From: Stenotrophomonas sp. 610A2
Lineage (GTDB): Bacteria; Pseudomonadota; Gammaproteobacteria; Xanthomonadales; Xanthomonadaceae
NCBI RefSeq assembly: GCF_030549615.1
Contig: NZ_CP130832.1
Span: 4,622,501-4,681,496, forward strand
Direction of reading: 5' to 3'
Length of the DNA: 58,996 nt
Position numbers and translations under genes: made by a program. Below, piece by piece: positions 52,111 through 58,996 of the stretch. Position 1 is the stretch's first letter. Each line of letters starts with the position of its first letter. Under the pieces are notes generated by a model. The model was not told where the DNA came from. It did no database searches and worked only from the letters and a program-made list of their open reading frames with translations.

Positions 52111-53460
52111 TCATTTGCCGATGCAGAAGCTCGAAAAAATCCTGCCGAGCAGATCGTCAGCGGTCATACGGCCGGTGATTTCGCCGAGGGCATCATGTGC
52201 GAGGCGCAGTTCCTCGGCTGCCAGTTCCAACTGGTCGTAATGCAGCTGACCATCGGCGGCGTCGAGGTGTTCGCTGGCCAGGGCCAGCGCTTCGACGTGG
52301 CGCAGGCGCGCGGAAAATTCGCCCTGCATGCCCTCGCCCGCACCGTGGCTGGCGATCTCGCGCAGGCGTGCGTGCAGCAGCTCCAGGCCTTCGCCGTTGG
52401 CGGCAGACAGGGCAATGCTGGCTTCGCCGAGGTCCTGCGGCCACTGCGGCAACAGGTCGCTCTTGTTGTAGATCCACAGCTGCCGCGCGGCCTGCGCGGC
52501 AGCGTCGCCGATCGCTGCCCTGCCCGCCTCCGGGTCGCGGGCGTCGAGCACGACGATGGCAAGGTCCGCCCGCTGCATCTCGGCGCGGGCGCGGCGCATA
52601 CCTTCGCGTTCGATGGCATCGCCACCTTCACGCAGGCCAGCGGTGTCGACCAGTTCCAGCTCGAGACCGTCGATGCGGATGGTCTCGCGCAAGGTGTCGC
52701 GGGTGGTGCCGGCGATATCGGTGACGATGGCCCGCTCGCTGCCGGCGAGTGCATTGAGCAGCGAGCTCTTGCCGGCGTTCGGCGGACCGATCAACACCGC
52801 ATGCAGGCCATCGCGCAGCTTGCGGCCGCGTTCGGCGTCGATACGCAGCTGGGCGAGCAAGGCCTTGGCCTGCTCGATGCCGGCGCGCACCTGCGCGCCG
52901 CCCAGCGTGTCCAGCGGCTCATCGGCGAAGTCGATGGCGGCTTCGACATGGATACGCAGCCGTACCAGTTGCTCGCCAACTTCTTCCACCCGGCGCGAGA
53001 ACACACCATCGAGCGAGCGACGGGCGGCGCGGGCAGCGCGCACATCGCCAGCGGCGATCAGATCGGCGATGGCCTCGGCCTGGGCCAGATCGAGCTTGCC
53101 GTTGAGGAATGCGCGTTCGCTGAACTCACCGGCTCGGGCCTGGCGTGCGCCCAGTTCGATGCAGCGGGCCAGCAGCTGGCGCAGCACGACCGGGCTGCCG
53201 TGACCCTGCAGTTCCACCACGTCCTCGCCGGTAAAGCTGCGCGGGCCGGGGAAGTAAAGGGCGATGCCGTCGTCGATGACCTCGCCTGCGTCATCGCGGA
53301 ATTTTGCGTAGTGCGCATGGCGCGGCTTGAGCTGTGGACAGCCCAACGCAACGGCGATGCGCAGTGACTGCGGGCCGGAGACACGCAGCATGCCAACGCC
53401 ACCGGCAGCGGCGCCGCTGGCGATGGCAGCAATGGTCTGGCCTGTGGACACGTCGCTCAT
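52111..53460 (-). CDS. mnmE: tRNA uridine-5-carboxymethylaminomethyl modification GTPase MnmE
   Basis: 449 residues. An N-terminal tetrahydrofolate-binding domain ([21 protein letters not shown] as overlapping parts), a helical domain, an inserted G domain with [33 protein letters not shown] and NKSD, and the conserved C-terminal CIGK needed for tRNA modification. With MnmG it modifies U34 of several tRNAs. Three bases separate it from the caspase-deacetylase gene upstream, so they are probably co-transcribed. The yidC-mnmE neighbourhood is the usual one near oriC in gammaproteobacteria. Confidence 0.97.
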   Translation of the reverse strand: MSDVSTGQTIAAIASGAAAGGVGMLRVSGPQSLRIAVALGCPQLKPRHAHYAKFRDDAGEVIDDGIALYFPGPRSFTGEDVVELQGHGSPVVLRQLLARCIELGARQARAGEFSERAFLNGKLDLAQAEAIADLIAAGDVRAARAARRSLDGVFSRRVEEVGEQLVRLRIHVEAAIDFADEPLDTLGGAQVRAGIEQAKALLAQLRIDAERGRKLRDGLHAVLIGPPNAGKSSLLNALAGSERAIVTDIAGTTRDTLRETIRIDGLELELVDTAGLREGGDAIEREGMRRARAEMQRADLAIVVLDARDPEAGRAAIGDAAAQAARQLWIYNKSDLLPQWPQDLGEASIALSAANGEGLELLHARLREIASHGAGEGMQGEFSARLRHVEALALASEHLDAADGQLHYDQLELAAEELRLAHDALGEITGRMTADDLLGRIFSSFCIGK

Positions 53461-53463
53461 GGC

Positions 53464-56142
53464 TTACAGCTTCTGCAGTTGTGCGCGGGCCTGGGCGGCA
53501 CCACTGCCTTGCGGCTGCAGCTCCAGGTAGGTGCTGTAGGCCTGCTTGGCCTTCACCTTGTCGCCGGCATTGAAGTAAGCGTCGCCTAGATTCAGATAGG
53601 CCACCGCGCGCGAGGGGTCGATCTTCAAGGTGTTCTCCAGCCAGCGGGCTGCTTCGGCGTAGCGCTGCTGGCGGTAATAGACGAAGCCGAGGTTGTTCGC
53701 GGCCTGAGCGAAATCGGGACGCAACTTCAATGCTTCGGTGAACTGCGTCACCGCTTCGTCATAGCGCTTCTCGCGGTACAGCTGCAGGCCGCGGTCGTTG
53801 GCCTGCTGCGCGCGCTGACGGTCCGAAGTCGGAACGGCGGCCGGCACCACCAGGGTGCTCTTGCCCCCCTGCAGATCGGCCACGGTTACCGGTGCTTCGG
53901 TCTTGCCCGCAGGCTTGGCGTCCTGCGCCGCATCGACACGACTATTGAGCGCGATGGCATCAGCCGACAGCTGGCTTGTGTCGGCGTTGAGGAATTCCTG
54001 GCTGTCCGGCACCTGGAACACGAACTCGCCGCCCTGCGAACCGGGCAGGCTGCCGAAGGCCGGGGTCTGTCGCGATACCGCCGACACCGCAGGCGCCACA
54101 TACGCTGCCAACTCGGTGCCGGTGATCAGGCCATCGCCATTGAGATCGCCCTTGCCGGCCAGGGCCTGCAACAGCACCCAGGTGAATACCGAATGCCCGT
54201 TCGGGCCGCTGTCGGCGACCTGCTGATCGGCACCGCCGGCAGTCAGCATCTGCCGCGCGCTGCGGCGGGCGTTCTCGCGCAGGAACGAAGAAGAACTGCC
54301 GCCGCGGGTCAGCCCAAGGCCGCTGTAACAGGCATCCATCACGAACAGCACATGCTTGGCCTGCATGCTCTCGGCGATGTTCTGGATGTCGGTCATCGCG
54401 ATTGCATCGGTGGCGAATTCGTTCGGGTCCGAATCCACCGGAATGATGTAGCCGAGGTCACGGCCGGAGGCTAGCTGGCGGGTCGCGCCATGGCCGGCGA
54501 AGAACACGAACACGCGGTCGTTCTTGCCGGTGCGCTCATCGGCCAGGCGGTCGTGGAAGGCAGCGAGGATGTTGTTGCGGGTGGCCTGCTGGTTTTTCAG
54601 CACGATCACCTGCGAGGACGGGAAGCCGAACTGCCCGGTCAGCGTATCGGCGATGGACTGTGCGTCGCGGCCGGCGTATTCGAGCTTGGGCCACTTGGCG
54701 TAGTCATCGATGCCAATGACAATCGCCCAGGATTTTTCGTAGCCGGTGGTGACCGTGGTGTCGGCCACCGCGCCCTTGCGCGCACGGCTGACGCTGAAGT
54801 CGCGGCCGTTCCAGCCAGCGAACTGGTAGCCATCGGCGATCAGCTTGTCGAGGATCTGCGGCAGCGCCTTCACCGCGCGGTCGTGGATGTCATGGAACAG
54901 GATGATGCCGCGCTGTTCCTTCTGCACCTGGTCGACCACGCGCTGCACGATGGACTCGGGCACCGGGTCGGCCCAGTCCATCGAGTCGATGTTCCACATG
55001 ATGGATTTCAGGCCAGCTTCGTTGAGCAGCTGCAGGCCTTCGGCATTGCGCGCGCCATACGGGAAGCGGAACAGCGGTGCGCGCTTGGCATCCACACCTT
55101 TGAGAAGCGTGTCGGTATCCAGCACCTGCTGACGCAGCGCATCGCCGGTGGTACGCGACAGCTGCGCGTGGGTCAGGCTGTGATTGCCGACCGCATAGCC
55201 GTGCTCCATCAGGTTGCGGCTGATGCCGGCCATCGACCCGAGCTTGACCTTGCCATCGGCCTCGACTGTTCCGAGATTGCGGCCCACTTCGAAGAACACG
55301 CCCGGCACGTCGTAGCGCTGCAGGATGGCGACGACTTCATCGGTGTAGGCCTTGTGCGGGCCATCGTCGAAGGTCAGAACCACGGTTTTTGCCGGCAAGT
55401 CGCGGCCGAAGATCTCGCGGTCGCTGTCCTGCATCGACATCGGATAGGGCTCGATCACACCAAAGTCACGCAGGATCGCATCGCGCTTGTAGAGGGTGTT
55501 GAGGTGGGCAACATAGTCGTCCCACTTCTCACGCTTGAGTTCGATCGCACGGGTGCGCTCGAAGCGACTGAAGATGCGGGTCAGTTCCTGGTTGTAGTTG
55601 CGCTCGATCTCATCGAGCGCATCCAGGTCTTCGCCGATGCGCTGGTGCAGCTTTACTGCTGGCAGCGAGGAGTCCGCGCCCACGCGCTGATGCAGTTCGC
55701 GCAATGTTTCTCGGAAGGCGAGACGGTCGGCGTCGTAGAGCTCGGGCGAGGATTCGATGTAATCCAGCACCGTGCCCAGGGTAGCGAAGCGTTGCGGATT
55801 GGGGTCACGCAGCAAGGCGTCGAACTGTGCGGCGATGGCCTGGCGTTGTTCCAGGCCGTCATGGAACAGCTGTTGGCCGATGCGGCTGGATGTCTGGCGA
55901 TCGGCCGGTGATTGCTGCGCCTCATCGGCCAGCAACACGACGATGCGGCGGTGCCCGTCCAACTGTTTCTGCAGTGCAGTCAACAGCGGTGCCGCCGCTG
56001 GGTTTGCCGCGGCTGCAGCCTGCGCGCTGGCCTGGGTGGGCGTCGCCGTACCGGCCTCGTCCTGTTTGGAACAGCCGGCGACCGTCAACGCGGCAAGCAA
56101 CACGGCAGGCAGGATCAGGCGGCGCAACGACGAACGGGGCAT
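53464..56142 (-). CDS. Lipoprotein with polysaccharide deacetylase, caspase-like peptidase, EF-hand-like loop and TPR repeats
   Basis: 892 residues. Lipobox LTVAGC (Cys24) predicts a lipid anchor. Residues 50-240 are helical and unassigned. Residues 250-445 are a NodB/polysaccharide-deacetylase domain: TFDDGP (257-262), HSLTH (321-325), RFPYG (359-363) and FHDIHD (416-421), metal ligands intact. Residues 468-715 are a caspase-like (C14) domain: AIVIGIDDY, VFVFFAGHG (His551) and VMDACYSG (Cys605), so the dyad is present. A 12-residue Ca2+-binding-type loop DLNGDGLITGTE lies at 666-677. Residues 774-890 are three TPRs. The two enzymes are expected in the periplasm or at the outer membrane. The gene lies 3 bases upstream of mnmE and downstream of yidC. 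The biological role is unknown. Confidence 0.9.
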   Translation of the reverse strand: MPRSSLRRLILPAVLLAALTVAGCSKQDEAGTATPTQASAQAAAAANPAAAPLLTALQKQLDGHRRIVVLLADEAQQSPADRQTSSRIGQQLFHDGLEQRQAIAAQFDALLRDPNPQRFATLGTVLDYIESSPELYDADRLAFRETLRELHQRVGADSSLPAVKLHQRIGEDLDALDEIERNYNQELTRIFSRFERTRAIELKREKWDDYVAHLNTLYKRDAILRDFGVIEPYPMSMQDSDREIFGRDLPAKTVVLTFDDGPHKAYTDEVVAILQRYDVPGVFFEVGRNLGTVEADGKVKLGSMAGISRNLMEHGYAVGNHSLTHAQLSRTTGDALRQQVLDTDTLLKGVDAKRAPLFRFPYGARNAEGLQLLNEAGLKSIMWNIDSMDWADPVPESIVQRVVDQVQKEQRGIILFHDIHDRAVKALPQILDKLIADGYQFAGWNGRDFSVSRARKGAVADTTVTTGYEKSWAIVIGIDDYAKWPKLEYAGRDAQSIADTLTGQFGFPSSQVIVLKNQQATRNNILAAFHDRLADERTGKNDRVFVFFAGHGATRQLASGRDLGYIIPVDSDPNEFATDAIAMTDIQNIAESMQAKHVLFVMDACYSGLGLTRGGSSSSFLRENARRSARQMLTAGGADQQVADSGPNGHSVFTWVLLQALAGKGDLNGDGLITGTELAAYVAPAVSAVSRQTPAFGSLPGSQGGEFVFQVPDSQEFLNADTSQLSADAIALNSRVDAAQDAKPAGKTEAPVTVADLQGGKSTLVVPAAVPTSDRQRAQQANDRGLQLYREKRYDEAVTQFTEALKLRPDFAQAANNLGFVYYRQQRYAEAARWLENTLKIDPSRAVAYLNLGDAYFNAGDKVKAKQAYSTYLELQPQGSGAAQARAQLQKL

Positions 56143-56230
56143 GGCAGGCTCGGAGAAAAGGGTGCAACGGGCGTGGTGATTCTAACGCCACAGGCGAAGA
56201 GGCCGGCTTGCGACCAAATGCCGCCCCCTT

Positions 56231-56329
56231 TGTAGGAGCGGCGTAAGCCGCGAAGCTGGCCTTGCTGGAACACCGGGAAGCTGTGCGATCTGATGCTGCG
56301 TCGGCTTCGCGGCTTACGCCGCTCCTACA
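56231..56329. repeat. Inverted pair of GGAGCGG-type REP elements
   Basis: TGTAGGAGCGGCGTAAGCCG and following (56231-56257) faces its inverted copy at 56304-56329, within the 258-base gap between yidC and the caspase-deacetylase gene. No gene is seen there. Confidence 0.85.
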
Positions 56330-56372
56330 AACAGCCGAACGCCCTGTCTTGGCGCGGCCTCCCCCACATGCG

Positions 56373-56398
56373 AAAAGCCCGCCTTGCGGCGGGCTTTT
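56373..56398 (-). terminator. Rho-independent terminator of the rpmH-rnpA-yidC operon
   Basis: 11-bp perfect stem AAAAGCCCGCC / GGCGGGCTTTT around a 4-base loop, starting 3 bases after the yidC stop. The arms supply a T run in either direction. Confidence 0.9.
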
Positions 56399-56400
56399 GC

Positions 56401-58110
56401 TTACTTGGCTTCGATCACCTTGCTCGGCGCGTCTTCGCCGTGCTTCTTGATCATCCACCACTGCTGCAGCAGGCTCAGGCCGCCGTTGACCACCCAGTAC
56501 AGGACCAGGCCGGACGGCATGAAGGCCATCATCACGCCGAATACCAGCGGCATGAACTGCATCATCTTCTGCTGCATCGGGTCCATGCCCACAGCCGGGG
56601 TCAGCTTCTGGGTGAACCACATTACCGCGATGTTGATGATCGGCAGGATGAAGTACGGGTCACGTGCGGTCAGATCCTGGATCCAGCCCAGCCACGGCGC
56701 CTGACGCAGTTCCACCGACTCCACCAGCACCCAGTACAGGGCGAAGAAGATCGGCATCTGGATCAGCAGCGGCAGGCAGCCACCCAGCGGATTGATCTTC
56801 TCCTTCTTGTACAGCTCCATCATCGCAGTCTGGAACTTCTGCTTGTCGTCGCCGTAGCGCTCCTTCAGCTGCGCGATACGCGGCTGGAACTTGCGCATCT
56901 TGGCCTGCGACTTGAACTGCGCATTGGCCAGCGGGAACAGCGCCATCTTCAACAGGATCACCAGGCCGATGATGGCCCAGCCCCAGTTGCCGACCAGCTT
57001 GTGCACCTGGTTCATCACCCAGAACAAGCCCTGGCCGATGATGGCCATGATCGAGAAGCGGCTGTAGTCGACCACGCGGTCCAGGCCCTTCACGTCTTCC
57101 TTGGCGATCTGGTTGACCAGCTTCGGGCCGACCCACAGGCGTGCCTCGGTGCTGACCTTCTGTCCCGGAGCCACGGTGAAACCAGGACCGCGGGTTTCGA
57201 TCACGTTGCGCGGGCCGTTCTGCGACAGAAGGTACAGCGCAGACTGGTCAGCCTGCGGAATCCAGGCAGTGAAGAAATGGTGCTGCAGCATCGCCACCCA
57301 GCCACCACTGATGGTCTGGTTGATGGTGCCGTCTTCCAGGTAGTCCTTGAACGCACGACGCTGGTAGCCATCAGCCGGGCTGAACCAGGTGGCGCCGTTG
57401 AAGCTGAAGGAATCCGGGTTTGTCATGCCCTTGGTGATCACCGGCGGCACGCGGTCCAGCTTTCGGAACACATAGCCCTGCCACGGTGCGGCACCGGTGT
57501 TGACCACTTCATCCTTCACGCTGATGGCGTAATCGCCACGCTTGAAGGTGTAGGTGCGGTGGATGCTGACGCCGTTCGGACCGTTCCACACGAACGGCAC
57601 CTGCACTTCGTCCTGGCCGTCAGCCAGGGCGACGGTGGTGACACCCTGCACTGGCTGGAAGCCGTTCGCGCCTGGCACCGGCGAGTTGTTCTGGCTGGCC
57701 CAACCGGCGGTGGCGCTGTAAGGATGCGCCTTGTCTTCGGTCAGCAGCTGCACCGGCGGGCTGCCGGCGGCCTTGGTCTGCGGGAAGTGCAGCAGATCGG
57801 CGTCGAGCACGCTGCGGCCGTCGAGCACCAGCTTCAGTACGTCGGTGGTGACGGTCACGCGCTGGGCGCTGGCAGCGGCTTCCATGCCCGGTGCAGCGGC
57901 GGCAGCAGGCGCTTGGCCCGGCACGGTGGCCTGCGGCACGTCGGCGGTAGCCGGTGCATGCAGATCAACGTCATTGGCGCCCGGCACGGCCGGCTGGGTG
58001 GTGGCCACGGTTGCCGGATCCGGTGCGGCCTTTTCGCGACCCCATTCCATCCACAGCAGCACGGCTACCATCAGCCAGGCAAAAATCAGGAATACACGGG
58101 TCTGGTTCAT
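56401..58110 (-). CDS. yidC: Membrane protein insertase YidC
   Basis: 569 residues. An N-terminal membrane anchor ([18 protein letters not shown]), an Ala/Pro-rich linker, a periplasmic beta-sandwich domain (about 70-340) and a C-terminal insertase core with five helices ([40 protein letters not shown]). It inserts inner-membrane proteins with or without Sec. Its start overlaps the rnpA stop by one base (TGATG). No yidD gene separates rnpA and yidC. Confidence 0.97.
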   Translation of the reverse strand: MNQTRVFLIFAWLMVAVLLWMEWGREKAAPDPATVATTQPAVPGANDVDLHAPATADVPQATVPGQAPAAAAAPGMEAAASAQRVTVTTDVLKLVLDGRSVLDADLLHFPQTKAAGSPPVQLLTEDKAHPYSATAGWASQNNSPVPGANGFQPVQGVTTVALADGQDEVQVPFVWNGPNGVSIHRTYTFKRGDYAISVKDEVVNTGAAPWQGYVFRKLDRVPPVITKGMTNPDSFSFNGATWFSPADGYQRRAFKDYLEDGTINQTISGGWVAMLQHHFFTAWIPQADQSALYLLSQNGPRNVIETRGPGFTVAPGQKVSTEARLWVGPKLVNQIAKEDVKGLDRVVDYSRFSIMAIIGQGLFWVMNQVHKLVGNWGWAIIGLVILLKMALFPLANAQFKSQAKMRKFQPRIAQLKERYGDDKQKFQTAMMELYKKEKINPLGGCLPLLIQMPIFFALYWVLVESVELRQAPWLGWIQDLTARDPYFILPIINIAVMWFTQKLTPAVGMDPMQQKMMQFMPLVFGVMMAFMPSGLVLYWVVNGGLSLLQQWWMIKKHGEDAPSKVIEAK

Positions 58111-58571
58111 CAGCAGGCAGGCTCGGCTCGACCGGAGGAAGTGTCCGGTACGTTCAAAGGAAGAGGGGCGGGTGCGCCCTCGTGCGGCGGCATTGTGCCG
58201 CCCGCAGCCACAACGGGCAATGCGCCGGAACGGCGCAGCAGGCGCTCGAACGCCTCACGGATCTGTTGATTACTGGCGGTCTTGGCCGCGGATCGGGCGA
58301 CGATGACGTAATCGCCACCGCTCAGGCACGACCGTAGATGGCGTGTTGCATCCCGCAACACACGCTTGATACGGTTACGACCGACCGCACGCGTATCCAC
58401 CTTGCGTGACACAGCCAAGCCGAGTCGAGCGGGGGTATCCCCTTTCAACCAGTGGAGTGTCATCAAGGGATCGGATACACGGCGGGCGCCGTTGAAGACC
58501 GTTGTATATTCGGCACGCGTACGAACCCGCGCAGAGCGAGGGAATCGCTTGCGCGGGCAGGTACTGATCAC
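58110..58571 (-). CDS. rnpA: Ribonuclease P protein component RnpA
   Basis: 153 residues from a GTG at 58571. The family-typical [20 protein letters not shown] begins 9 residues later. RNase P signature [25 protein letters not shown] is read in two parts ([19 protein letters not shown]). It cleaves tRNA 5' leaders together with the RNA subunit. A TTG at 58613 overlapping the rpmH stop is a possible alternative giving 167 residues; neither has a clear Shine-Dalgarno. The C-terminus has an extra Pro/Ala-rich stretch of about 35 residues after the RNase P fold. Confidence 0.93.
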   Translation of the reverse strand: MISTCPRKRFPRSARVRTRAEYTTVFNGARRVSDPLMTLHWLKGDTPARLGLAVSRKVDTRAVGRNRIKRVLRDATRHLRSCLSGGDYVIVARSAAKTASNQQIREAFERLLRRSGALPVVAAGGTMPPHEGAPAPLPLNVPDTSSGRAEPAC

Positions 58572-58609
58572 GATCGGTGTTGCGATTGCCGCTTCACGCG
58601 GCAACGCAA

Positions 58610-58750
58610 TCAAGCGCTGAGGACTTTGCGGCCCTTGGCGCGGCGACGCGACAGGATCTTGCGGCCGTCGGCGGTCTTCATACGAGCACGGAAACCGTGA
58701 TCGCGCTTGCGCTTGAGGTTGCTGGGCTGGAACGTGCGCTTGGTGGCCAT
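58610..58750 (-). CDS. rpmH: 50S ribosomal protein L34
   Basis: 46 residues, [19 protein letters not shown] and then the basic [18 protein letters not shown] region, ending VLSA: full-length L34. First gene of the rpmH-rnpA-yidC operon and the usual neighbour of dnaA/oriC. Confidence 0.98.
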   Translation of the reverse strand: MATKRTFQPSNLKRKRDHGFRARMKTADGRKILSRRRAKGRKVLSA

Positions 58751-58789
58751 TGGGGCACCTGTATGAAGTGGACGGAAAGAACCGGAAAT

Positions 58790-58817
58790 TCTATAGACCC
58801 TACCGGGGTCTCGTCAA
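58790..58817 (-). promoter_or_regulatory. Promoter of the rpmH operon
   Basis: On the minus strand TTGACG (58812-58817), a 16-base spacer and TATAGA (58790-58795), about 40 bases upstream of the rpmH ATG. A good sigma70-type match for a highly expressed ribosomal operon. Confidence 0.75.
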
Positions 58818-58833
58818 GTCTCGCTTGACAAAG

Positions 58834-58878
58834 CTATCCACAGGGCGGTGCACATCTTGTGGATGAGCCTGTGAATAA
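58834..58878. other. Cluster of three DnaA-box-like sites (oriC-proximal)
   Basis: CTATCCACA (58834-58842, plus, one mismatch to TTATNCACA), TGTGGATGA (58858-58866, minus, one mismatch) and TGTGAATAA (58870-58878, minus, exact) lie within 45 bases upstream of rpmH. The window ends before any dnaA sequence, so this may be the edge of oriC or DnaA control of rpmH. Confidence 0.6.
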
Positions 58879-58996
58879 AACCGGGACAAGCATTCCCGCA
58901 TCGGGCCTGCGGTGGTAGTCTGGGCCATCCACTTTCCCCCTTCCGGCCTGTGGCCCGGCGGCTTTCTGCGCCCGGCTGGCAAGCCTTTGACGACTA

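Noticed and set aside
58825..58830. Perfect TTGACA on the plus strand near the DnaA boxes
   Set aside because: No -10-like hexamer lies 16-18 bases downstream (GTGCAC at that position), so a promoter is not supported.

Overview
The window is chromosomal DNA of a Xanthomonadaceae gammaproteobacterium, most likely Stenotrophomonas. The evidence is high G+C, a Xanthomonadaceae-type mla operon and rpmH-rnpA-yidC-mnmE block, and many GTAG-headed palindromes between genes that match the SMAG elements described from S. maltophilia. The right end (rpmH and DnaA-box-like sites near 58.8 kb) should lie just before oriC/dnaA, so the window reads as the last part of the chromosome.

Layout. 0-12 kb: BenE-type transporter, GYF_2 membrane protein, lytic transglycosylase fused in frame to a hexose-6-phosphate mutarotase, YchJ, TauE/SafE exporter, CSS-EAL phosphodiesterase, SDR oxidoreductase, TonB-dependent receptor, MAPEG protein. 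12-18.7 kb (minus strand): folE followed by jetA-jetB-jetC, a Wadjet/Mks-type SMC complex without the nuclease gene jetD. 18.9-20.6 kb: hipBA with four evenly spaced operator palindromes. 21-30 kb: recC-recB-recD, with intergenic repeats carried in frame inside recD. 30.5-32.7 kb: a lower-G+C cassette with a PAAR protein whose C-terminus is a metzincin-like zinc protease, followed by two paralogous exported proteins that look like immunity proteins. 33-37.5 kb: complete mlaFEDCBA operon. 37.6-46.3 kb: glutathione peroxidase, RmuC, an exported deoxyribosyltransferase-like protein, two amino-acid transporters, M19 dipeptidase and RlmI. 46.3-51.5 kb: a yybP-ykoY-type manganese riboswitch in front of a TerC protein, a rhomboid protease, a glycerophosphodiesterase and an ABC-F ATPase. 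51.6-58.9 kb: VOC protein, mnmE, a caspase/deacetylase/TPR lipoprotein, yidC, rnpA and rpmH.

Most genes are housekeeping or envelope genes. The accessory or unusual material is the PAAR-metzincin cassette, the JetD-less jetABC cluster, hipBA, and the caspase-deacetylase lipoprotein between yidC and mnmE. At least four families of short palindromic repeats fill most gaps. In several places they touch coding sequence: inside recD, at the 3' end of recD, at the stop codon of rmuC, and between mlaF and mlaE. All family assignments come from reading motifs by eye; no database search was run.
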